64,000 nt of DNA. Origin: Chitinophagales bacterium (lineage in GTDB: Bacteria > Bacteroidota > Bacteroidia > Chitinophagales > Chitinophagaceae). Shown in pieces: positions 45,201 to 52,193 of this stretch (positions are counted from its first letter, which is position 1; each line of letters starts with the position of its first letter). Location: positions 439,001-503,000 of the forward strand of contig JAFLBK010000001.1 of assembly GCA_017303335.1 (NCBI GenBank). Reading direction: 5' to 3'. The translations under genes and the position numbers were made by a program. The notes under the pieces are model-generated. The model saw nothing but the letters and a program-made list of their open reading frames with translations, was not told the origin of the DNA and did no database searches.

Positions 45201-45477
45201 CTCCCGCCGAAGCGTCTTCCGGAATATTTGTATTCCGTACGGGAGAACCACCGAATCCAAATGCTGATGCGCTGCTAAGCCAGCCTGGTTCTCCATAAGC
45301 CAGGTCTTTCCAGGCGATGGCGTTCAGGTTGGTACCACCGCCTTTGTATTTCCAAAGAGGAGCGCCGCCGGTATTCTGGCCAAACGGTATCAGAACATCA
45401 TCGGCAAAAACCGTGTGCTGAAATAGGATGAGCGAAAAAAAGAATAGAAAAAACGGGTAACGTAGTCTCATGCGCAT
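42229..45477 (-). CDS. T9SS-secreted purple acid phosphatase-like metallophosphoesterase 2 with duplicated N-terminal modules
   Basis: A 1,082-residue enzyme. After a signal peptide (1-25) come two tandem beta-sandwich modules (about 27-212 and 213-398; DNA period 558 bases), with IPFGQN and FPFGEN starts, AIAWKDLAYGEPGW and FDDAIVVWINGVEAYRNN. A purple acid phosphatase N-terminal domain (about 400-490) and the calcineurin-like core follow: GDCGNN at about 502, GDNAYN, GNHDYG, HHPPY, and GHSHGYER at about 703. The protein ends in a T9SS tail with VIIQ. It is a close paralogue of 34894 with extra N-terminal modules that could bind glycans. Metal motifs are intact, so it is likely active. Confidence 0.92.
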   Translation of the reverse strand: MRMRLRYPFFLFFFSLILFQHTVFADDVLIPFGQNTGGAPLWKYKGGGTNLNAIAWKDLAYGEPGWLSSASAFGFGGSPVRNTNIPEDASAGGGGVAGARYPTLYFRKVLNIPSVAAYTGFQLRTQFDDAIVVWINGVEAYRNNIAANPAYATLATAAIPNNGNDIYTATLSSSLFVNGDNIIAVEIHQSALTSSDLFFDLELTGTTPPVGEVNIFPFGENLAGAPAWRYKGGGTNLDAIAWKDLAYGEPGWLTGNAALGFGASPPVRNTAIPENNTAGGGGPAGARYPTLYFRKVVNIADPGIYAGFRIRSKFDDAIVIWINGTEAYRNNITANPAYATLATTAIANNGGDIYTTVVSSSLFVPGNNIIAVEIHQNTLTSSDLFFDMELTALTTITGTLTRGPYLQMGNQTSMTLRWRTDAPTNSRVTWGTSFGTYPNTVDDAALTTEHIVTVTGLAPDTKYWYTIGSSTQTLQATNTNYFTTLPPSNTTRKLRFLAIGDCGNNSTNQVNVKNTFLNYIGANDVDAMILLGDNAYNTGTDAEYQTNFFDVYKNDLLRNIKLYPAPGNHDYGNNSANTGLRDMPYHQNFTVPMAGEIGGEPSGVTNYYSFNIGDVHFISLDSYGKDDGNTTNMYDTSGAQANWLKADLAANTKKWTVAYFHHPPYTKTSHTSDTEMDLVAIRERFIRILERHGVDLVLCGHSHGYERSYLLKNFYNTYASPLLDANFSAASHTATGNTQNGKYDGTASSCAYTYNSGQYNHGSVYIVSGSAGQVGGTTAGYPQDCMYYSNATNGGCLYFEVDSNRLDVKFVSYATAPTPLIRDQFTIFKDVNRVHNYSVATNAPLTLTASWRGNYYWPTNGGATTQSVTINNATNGSFVYRVRDASSGNCIEDVFNVTVSGTLPVSVTSFTAKLNDDKVLLDWTTSQEQNNKYFTIERSDDGMNFHFLGKVNGAGNSSSPRSYSLVDHTPVDGMNYYRLSQTDFDGNQRFHEIRKVNYTNTRNFSAEILNNGTGQARLVVRSARSAIVNMKVIDLLGKEIANESFAVSNGGMVKDLKLRSGVYVLVLMNDSGQQISKKVIIQ
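44300..45360 (-). repeat. Tandem duplicated module in phosphatase 2
   Basis: Two copies of a 186-codon module with a 558-base offset (GTACCACC at 44774 and 45332). They are distantly related to the modules in cargos A and B. Confidence 0.82.
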
Positions 45478-45680
45478 AGGTTTATTGGGTCATTAAGGCT
45501 TTTTAGAAATATCGCTACAATAGAATACGAATTTTTCGCATAATTATTATAGAAAGGGGTCTGTAATAATGTAGAAAAACGCAAGAAACCGGTGTAGTGC
45601 AGTCAATGACACGAAAAATTACGTAAGCCGGAAGAGGTTACCGGGGAAATTACGTTCGTATTAATACGTATGCCCCGGTG

Positions 45681-47522
45681 TTAGCGACCGGGCTTTTGAA
45701 GATGCACCTGCTGTGTGTCGGTAAGGCTTTTCATGAAAGCAATGATGTTTAGGCGCTCCTGCCGGGTGAGACCCAGTTTCTCAAAGGGCAGTGTTTGATT
45801 GGCGGGTGCAATATGGAGTCCTTTTCCGCCTCCGTTGTTGTAGAAATCCATCACTTCTTCCAGGGTTTTGAAAACACCATTGTGCATATAGGGAGCCGTC
45901 AACGCAATATTGCGCAGGGTGGCTGTTTTAAACGCATACTTATGCATGGGAAGACCTGTCGCAGCAAACCTTCCTTCATCCTCGTCGAGCCGGGCACCAT
46001 TCTTCAGGTTCCGGTCGGGTACGCCGATCACCTCTGTTTCTGTATAATAATAACGGGGAGGCTTGGCTCCGCTGAATAAAGGCATAAAATGACAGGTGCC
46101 GCATTTTGCCTTACCCATGAAAAGATTAAAGCCGTTGATCTCTTGTTGGCTGAGTGAAGGAATGCCCCGCATGTGTTTGTCGAACCTGGCATTGAGCGCA
46201 ATAAGCGTACGCTCGTAACAGGCGATCGCGTTGCAGACATTCTGTGCCGCTTTTCCGGGATCAGACCGCGGGTAGGCCTGGGCGTAAAGAGTGCTGTATT
46301 CCGGGTCGAGCAGGATCTTCTCCGCCGCTTTTTGCGCCGAGCCATGCATTTCGCTGGCGTTGTTAAGCACCTGCATCACCTGTTCTTCGAGCGACGGGCT
46401 CCTGCTGTCGAGGAAAAGATTTCGCTGCAGGGCCGCATTCCAGATTGTAGGAGCGTTGCGGCGAAGCGGGGAATGACCGTCGATTGCCACACTGGTTGTT
46501 AATCCATCGGTGAACGCTTTTTTGGGGTCGTGGCAGGAAGCGCAGCTGTGTTTGTTGTCGGAAGACAACTTCTTATCGAAAAACAATTTTCGCCCGAGCG
46601 CTATTTTTTGCGCAGAACTGGTATTGTCGTCCAGATAGAGATCGGGATTGAAAATCCCCGGGGCAAACAGGGTGTTGTTTTTCCGGATGGTGCTGTAAAA
46701 CATCGGTGAGCGGTTGGGCCCGAATTCACGGTACTCCTTGTATTCCCCGATGAGACCGGTTACCGGGTTGAGATACTCCTGTATAAAGCGCATGCGGGGA
46801 AAGGCATTGAAATCCCTGTACCGGTCCAGGAAATTGAACGCGGAAACCAGGAGGCGATCCAACCGGTTTGCCTTGTCGCCGATCTGCTTTTCCAGGTTGT
46901 CGTGGTACAGCGACAGGATTTTCTGCACTCCCTCCAGCGCAGCCCTGCATTCCGGCAGGCCGTTACCCGATGCCTGGGCATCGAATCCCGCCAGGCCCAT
47001 CGCTGTTATCCTGTACAGTTCTTCGGTGAGTGCATCAAAAATAAGTTCCTCGGAAAAGGCATTCGATTCATTGGTTTCAATCATAAAACCCGCATCCGAA
47101 TAAAGTCTTTCCGTTGCCGCCAGCAGGGCCTGGCGGCTGGCCGGATCGTACCCGGGAAAGATCAAACCTTCGATCACCTGCATGCCGGCAGGTTCCTGCT
47201 GCCCTACATCGGGTTCATCTTCTTCAAAAAACGGAATGGGGGGGCCGTTAAGTTTTGCCGCGAAATAGTTGAAGTAGTATTCAACGATCACTTCCATGCG
47301 CTTGTACGCGGATCGTATTTTCAGAAATTGCGCCTGCAGCTTTTGAGAATCGCCCGCCGGGATCATATCCCGGAATACAAGTACTTCCTGCCTGAACCTT
47401 GTCGCTTCCGACAGGTAATAGCCTTTTACCGACGCAGCGGGGTCGTTTTTCCTGTTCGTGAAAAAAGAAAACAGCATTACAGAAAGGAAAAGCAATCCAA
47501 GAACGGATATTTTTCTGGCCAT
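45681..47522 (-). CDS. Diheme cytochrome c peroxidase (MauG/CCP) with N-terminal imelysin-like region
   Basis: A 613-residue protein, about twice the size of ordinary CCP. Residues 1-30 form an export signal. Residues of roughly 35-290 are helical, with YKRMEVIVEYYF and AGMQVIEGLIF, weakly like imelysin/EfeO-type domains. From about 305 comes a standard diheme peroxidase: heme 1 CASCH at about 327, RNAPTIWNA, heme 2 CGTCH at about 472, and a C-terminal KTATLRNIALTAPYMHNG. It should reduce peroxide or oxidise a protein partner in the periplasm. There is no T9SS tail, unlike its neighbours. A TAAATTTG box at 47549 lies before the ATG at 47522. Confidence 0.88.
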   Translation of the reverse strand: MARKISVLGLLFLSVMLFSFFTNRKNDPAASVKGYYLSEATRFRQEVLVFRDMIPAGDSQKLQAQFLKIRSAYKRMEVIVEYYFNYFAAKLNGPPIPFFEEDEPDVGQQEPAGMQVIEGLIFPGYDPASRQALLAATERLYSDAGFMIETNESNAFSEELIFDALTEELYRITAMGLAGFDAQASGNGLPECRAALEGVQKILSLYHDNLEKQIGDKANRLDRLLVSAFNFLDRYRDFNAFPRMRFIQEYLNPVTGLIGEYKEYREFGPNRSPMFYSTIRKNNTLFAPGIFNPDLYLDDNTSSAQKIALGRKLFFDKKLSSDNKHSCASCHDPKKAFTDGLTTSVAIDGHSPLRRNAPTIWNAALQRNLFLDSRSPSLEEQVMQVLNNASEMHGSAQKAAEKILLDPEYSTLYAQAYPRSDPGKAAQNVCNAIACYERTLIALNARFDKHMRGIPSLSQQEINGFNLFMGKAKCGTCHFMPLFSGAKPPRYYYTETEVIGVPDRNLKNGARLDEDEGRFAATGLPMHKYAFKTATLRNIALTAPYMHNGVFKTLEEVMDFYNNGGGKGLHIAPANQTLPFEKLGLTRQERLNIIAFMKSLTDTQQVHLQKPGR

Positions 47523-47548
47523 AACGGTTACTGGGTTTGTACGCGGTT

Positions 47549-47556
47549 CAAATTTA
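47549..47556 (-). promoter_or_regulatory. TAnnTTTG -7 box for the diheme peroxidase gene
   Basis: TAAATTTG on the minus strand is an exact -7 match 26 bases before the ATG. The terminator of cargo C occupies the position where the -33 element would be (TTC with 20-base spacing lies in the hairpin). Confidence 0.45.
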
Positions 47557-47558
47557 CC

Positions 47559-47590
47559 AAAAAAAGCTGCCCCTCCGAAGAGGGGCAGCA
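47559..47590 (-). terminator. Terminator of cargo C
   Basis: A perfect 10-base-pair stem (47580-47589 with 47566-47575, tetraloop) with seven U residues after it on the minus strand. It follows the stop of the 47615 gene by 25 bases. Confidence 0.92.
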
Positions 47591-47614
47591 ACCAATCATA
47601 TTAGTATGCTGAAC

Positions 47615-50600
47615 CTATTTCGCCAGTACAAGTTTCTCGGTAACCACCTCATCGTTGATGAGTACCTGTAACATATATACACCCGTACTGTATTTCTCCA
47701 GACCTGAGAACTGCAGGGTATTGGCGCCGCGTTGTATTTTTTGTTTGCGGAGCTGCATGGTTTTACCCGCGTTGTCGATCAGGCGGATGGTTATTTCGGC
47801 ATCTTTTTCCGCGACGAAAGAGATCATCACATGGTCTTTGGCCGGGTTCGGAACGATCGACAGTTTTGTTTTCGTCTGTTTCATCCGGATCACCAATACA
47901 TTGCTGTACTGTATTTCTCCGGCCTTGCCGATCACTTTGATCCGGTAATAAACGATCTCTTTGCTGATCGCCGACACATCGTCGTTGAACGAGAAGCCCT
48001 GTTGCTGGTTGAGCAGTACAGGCCCGTTCACGGTGCCTGTTTTGTTGTAATTACTGTTATCCGTGCTGCGTTCCACTTCAAAGCGTTCCACCTCCTTGCT
48101 GGCAATCACGTTCCAGTTGAGTTTAACAATACCCGATTGCAATACGCCTGTCAGTTGCAGGAACTCAACCGGCAGCACGGTGCCTACAAACCTCCAGTCG
48201 CGGTTGATCTGGGCCACGGTCTTTTTCTGAACCGGGCATCTTGCGCCGGGCGTTGCGTCGCCGGCAAGGCTGCCGCCGTTGCCCATCATGTAGGATGTGC
48301 CTTTGACGTTGATCACCGAGTTCAATGAATCAAAGCGGTTATCCAGGCCATCGCCATCGGTATCCACACCCGTGAGTGTTACGTTATCGTCGGCCAGGCC
48401 ATTGAGGTTGAAGTCGTTTCCTTCCACGGCATCGGGTTGTCCGTCGCCATCGGTATCCAGGTCGCGGTAATCGGGTGTTCCGTCGCCATCGTGATCGTAC
48501 ACGAATATGCCCGAACCACCGAAGCCTACCGTGGCGTCGTAGGTATTCACCAGGCCATCGCCATCCGCATCCGCGGTGGATGGGATCAGGTAACCGGCGG
48601 TTGACATACCTTCTATATTATCCGGGATACCATCATCGTCTGAATCAATATCGAGGTAATTGGGGTTGCCGTTGCTGTCGGTATTGGGCAGGTTAAGTGC
48701 CGCCAGTCCGGAAACAGAAGTCGACCAACCGTTGGCAGCAATCACGCCATCCACAATACCATTCAGGTTTGCATCGGGCAGTCCTGCTTCAATAACATCC
48801 ACGATACCATCGCCATCGCTGTCCATATCATAGGCGTTGGGTCGCAGGTCGCGGTCGAGGTTCTTATTCGGCCAGCTATCGGCACGTCCGTCGGCATTAC
48901 CATCCACACCTGTCATCAGCAGGGCCGTTCCATTGATGTATCCATCGTGCAGGCCATCGCCATTCACATCCACGAAGCCGTCGATGATACCGTTGTTGTT
49001 GGCATCAGGACCAGCCGCTTCGATCACATCGGGAATACCGTCGTTATCACTGTCGAGATCGATGTAGTTCGGAACGCCGTCGTTATCAATATCCGGGCGA
49101 CTGAGACCAAGGCCCGAGTTATAGGCATTGAGGCCATTAGAGTCTACCTGATCGGTAAGTCCGTCGCCATCGGAGTCTGTAAAGTTGTCAATCCTGCCAT
49201 CCCCGTTGGTATCTACACCATACGCTTCCACGACGTCGGGAATACCGTCGTTATCACTGTCGAGGTCGATCATATTGATACGACCATCAAGATCAGTATC
49301 AAAACGATCATCCACGCCATCACTATTACTGTCGATCCGACCGGGGAAGGTCGCATCGAGATAATTCGGAATGCCGTCGTTGTCCGAATCGCCATCCGCC
49401 TGGAAATTATCGTTGATGTAGTCGTTGTTGTTATCTACAAATCCGGCATAGGTAGGATCGTATGCATTGATAAGTCCATTGCTGTTCGCATCCTGGAAGG
49501 CTGCGGCTATATTGCTTTCCACCCAGTCGGGGATACCATCTTTGTCTTTATCGATATCACAGGAAACCGTAATGGTGACAGCCTGGCAAGTCGTGGCATT
49601 GCAATCGCCTTCTGCACGCACATAATAGGTTGTTGTCACCGAAGGCGTTACGGATATGGTTGTTCCGCTGCCTACCAGGGTAGCGCCGCAGGAGCCACTG
49701 TACCATTGCCAGCTGGCGTTGGTACCCAATGTACCACCCACTACGGAAAGATTCACGGATATACCCGGACAAATATTGTTTTTGTTCCGGCTTGCAGACG
49801 TAGGTGCAAGAGATGGAACAAGGCCAGCGAGCCGGATACCGGTAGAAATATACTGGCAGGTAACAACACCCAGGTTACCCTGGGCTGCCATGATCACACG
49901 ATAGTATCTTCCGGTATCGGAGGGGTTAACCGGGTTAATGGTTAAGTTCGCAGAATTGGTTCCGATATTGGTCCATGGGCCGGTGCCGGGAGCAGGTGAC
50001 CACTGCCACTGGTAATCTTTCGGGCCCGGAATAACACTGGCATCCGACACATTCGCGGTGAATGTTACCGTTGAGCCCAGGCAGGTTCCGCCCGGGTTAT
50101 TCAGGCTCACAGAAGGAAGCGGGTCGCAGATTCCATAGCGGATATCATCGATGGCCAGGTCGTTTCCGCAACCACCCGGGCCGGCATTCAAAAGTTCGAG
50201 GATCACATTACTGTAACCAGCAGGCATCACCCATTTCATACCGTGTAATTGCCAGCTGGTGAGTTTGATGGTATCGGTGGTGTATTGCGTGATCACGAGT
50301 CCGGTTACCCGATCGCGTATCCGAACAAGCAGTTGCGGGAATTTGAAACCACCCAATCCATCACAGACTGTTTGGTAAGAAGCATTTCCAATAAAGGCCG
50401 CCCAGAATGAGACAGAATACTGTTGTCCGGGACATGAAACCGGCAATGTATCCCTGTACACGACATTGGCTGCCGCGTCAGCATTCACAACAAGCATGCG
50501 CCCGTTCAGGTTCCCGGTATGATCCGCAAGGCTGATCCAGTTGGAAGCGTCGCCCAGTGCAGCATTATTGGTTACGGTGAACCGGTTCACCGGAAGGGGT

Positions 50601-52156
50601 GCTGCCGCTGTTCCGATGTACGTGCTGCTGGCTGAAGGCACAGCAACAGATGGAGGAATATTGTTCACCAGGCCGACTCCTGCGCCAAAGTCCTGGTTAT
50701 ACAACGTGGTATCCAGGGTGGCACAAGGTGGTGTGATGGGTGTTATAATGATCACAAAAGGCGTAGGCTGTCCTTCACCCAGATCATCGGGTTTATCGTT
50801 CTGGTTCAGATCGGGGTTGGATCCATTGGTTGATGAGTCTCGCAGGGCGATGTTCTTGAATCCGTTCCCGGTAACAATTGCGCTGTTATTATAAACCACA
50901 CCGGAAAGGATGCTCGACAGCCGGCATTGTATACGTACGGTAAAATTATTATTGGCCACCGGAAACACAGGCAGGGTTTGCCCTGCGGCCAGCAGGTTAA
51001 TATTGGTATTGCCGTTATAGCCAGGATTCAATGCTACACCGGCCGGGTTACTGGTAAGCGTGGCCGATACATTCGATAAGTTACCAACCCCGTTTATTGT
51101 TTTCAGGTCGTCGGTAAGCTGCAGGTTGGTAATGGCTACGTTACCATAATTGCGCACATAAATATCATAGATAACATCGTACTGGTTCGGTGTTCCGGTA
51201 GGCGTAACGGAGATCAGTTTTTTGGAAGCGCCCACACCCGAGTTGATCTGGGTCATATCGGTCGCATAAATACCCTTATTGGCCGGATAGGTATATGTAA
51301 TGGAAGCGGTGTCGCCCGTCACCGGGTCGATCCGTTTGAATACACAACCTGTACCCGGGGTATACGAAGCGATCAGATCACCGGAGCCGAAGGCAAGTCC
51401 GGGTAATCCTGTTTTACCAGCAGGTAACCGGACCGTATCTATATACGTGCACTTAATATGACGGGTTGGTCCGCCCGCACTTCCGTAGTCGGGCGTAAAC
51501 AATTTATTGTTGAAGATGAAATACATCTGGCCGCTCGGGGTAAGGGTGATATCCCCTGTGCCGACGTTCCAGAGTTGTTTGCCGCCTGTAAGATCCAGTG
51601 TATCGGGAATACCAATGGTACCCGTGGTAAAATTCACCTGGCGAAGCATGGCTTTGAACGGAGCCGGCCCGATGAATTCGAGTTGCCAGCCCAGGCCGTT
51701 TGCATCGAAGGTAATACCACCGATATCCGTATTGAATGTTCGGAAGGTATCCAGTCCCGGCGCGGCAGGCATCGGGCAGGTGGTAGGACTCCAGCGCCAG
51801 ATATATGATTTATAGGGTGAGGGAACGTTGTAATCGGTCCACACATAGTAAATCATCTGGTCTGCCTGGTTAAAGGCAATACTGGCATTGAATATTGTGA
51901 ATGGTTTGTTGGCCGCACTGTATCCCGACAAGGGGGCGAAGTTCGTACGCAACAAAGGCTTACAGGCCGTGATGGGCGTGGTTGAATTACTCAGGTTCGG
52001 AGAAAGGTAATTCAGGTAGTACAGTGAATCGACCCCACCGGAACCGGCGCAATTATTACGGCCGATAGCAAGTGGATTACTGTACGAGGCCGGCTGTGCC
52101 TTGGCAAACTGCGCAAAGCAGAGGAAACCAATGACTGAGAATAAAATTTTTCTCAT
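47615..52156 (-). CDS. Giant T9SS-secreted thrombospondin type-3 repeat protein (cargo C)
   Basis: A 1,513-residue relative of cargos A and B. It lacks the beta-sandwich module. After the signal peptide (1-20) it has a beta-propeller-like or WD-type region to about 300, a DUF11-like domain near 330-440, a carbohydrate-binding-like region (about 478-675), two Ig-like domains (about 678-865, with WQWSPAPG and WQWYSGSC), then calcium-binding thrombospondin type-3 repeats (865-1,282) and a T9SS sorting tail from about 1,435 ending LVLAK. The last 600 residues match A and B closely. It is 37 bases downstream of the M1 peptidase, so they may be cotranscribed. Confidence 0.9.
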   Translation of the reverse strand: MRKILFSVIGFLCFAQFAKAQPASYSNPLAIGRNNCAGSGGVDSLYYLNYLSPNLSNSTTPITACKPLLRTNFAPLSGYSAANKPFTIFNASIAFNQADQMIYYVWTDYNVPSPYKSYIWRWSPTTCPMPAAPGLDTFRTFNTDIGGITFDANGLGWQLEFIGPAPFKAMLRQVNFTTGTIGIPDTLDLTGGKQLWNVGTGDITLTPSGQMYFIFNNKLFTPDYGSAGGPTRHIKCTYIDTVRLPAGKTGLPGLAFGSGDLIASYTPGTGCVFKRIDPVTGDTASITYTYPANKGIYATDMTQINSGVGASKKLISVTPTGTPNQYDVIYDIYVRNYGNVAITNLQLTDDLKTINGVGNLSNVSATLTSNPAGVALNPGYNGNTNINLLAAGQTLPVFPVANNNFTVRIQCRLSSILSGVVYNNSAIVTGNGFKNIALRDSSTNGSNPDLNQNDKPDDLGEGQPTPFVIIITPITPPCATLDTTLYNQDFGAGVGLVNNIPPSVAVPSASSTYIGTAAAPLPVNRFTVTNNAALGDASNWISLADHTGNLNGRMLVVNADAAANVVYRDTLPVSCPGQQYSVSFWAAFIGNASYQTVCDGLGGFKFPQLLVRIRDRVTGLVITQYTTDTIKLTSWQLHGMKWVMPAGYSNVILELLNAGPGGCGNDLAIDDIRYGICDPLPSVSLNNPGGTCLGSTVTFTANVSDASVIPGPKDYQWQWSPAPGTGPWTNIGTNSANLTINPVNPSDTGRYYRVIMAAQGNLGVVTCQYISTGIRLAGLVPSLAPTSASRNKNNICPGISVNLSVVGGTLGTNASWQWYSGSCGATLVGSGTTISVTPSVTTTYYVRAEGDCNATTCQAVTITVSCDIDKDKDGIPDWVESNIAAAFQDANSNGLINAYDPTYAGFVDNNNDYINDNFQADGDSDNDGIPNYLDATFPGRIDSNSDGVDDRFDTDLDGRINMIDLDSDNDGIPDVVEAYGVDTNGDGRIDNFTDSDGDGLTDQVDSNGLNAYNSGLGLSRPDIDNDGVPNYIDLDSDNDGIPDVIEAAGPDANNNGIIDGFVDVNGDGLHDGYINGTALLMTGVDGNADGRADSWPNKNLDRDLRPNAYDMDSDGDGIVDVIEAGLPDANLNGIVDGVIAANGWSTSVSGLAALNLPNTDSNGNPNYLDIDSDDDGIPDNIEGMSTAGYLIPSTADADGDGLVNTYDATVGFGGSGIFVYDHDGDGTPDYRDLDTDGDGQPDAVEGNDFNLNGLADDNVTLTGVDTDGDGLDNRFDSLNSVINVKGTSYMMGNGGSLAGDATPGARCPVQKKTVAQINRDWRFVGTVLPVEFLQLTGVLQSGIVKLNWNVIASKEVERFEVERSTDNSNYNKTGTVNGPVLLNQQQGFSFNDDVSAISKEIVYYRIKVIGKAGEIQYSNVLVIRMKQTKTKLSIVPNPAKDHVMISFVAEKDAEITIRLIDNAGKTMQLRKQKIQRGANTLQFSGLEKYSTGVYMLQVLINDEVVTEKLVLAK
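48300..49570 (-). repeat. Thrombospondin type-3 repeat array in cargo C
   Basis: About 420 codons homologous to the arrays in cargos A and B, with some changes in the first third. Confidence 0.85.
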
Positions 52157-52193
52157 GGTGGTATTTTTTTTCAGAGGTATTGGATATCATACA

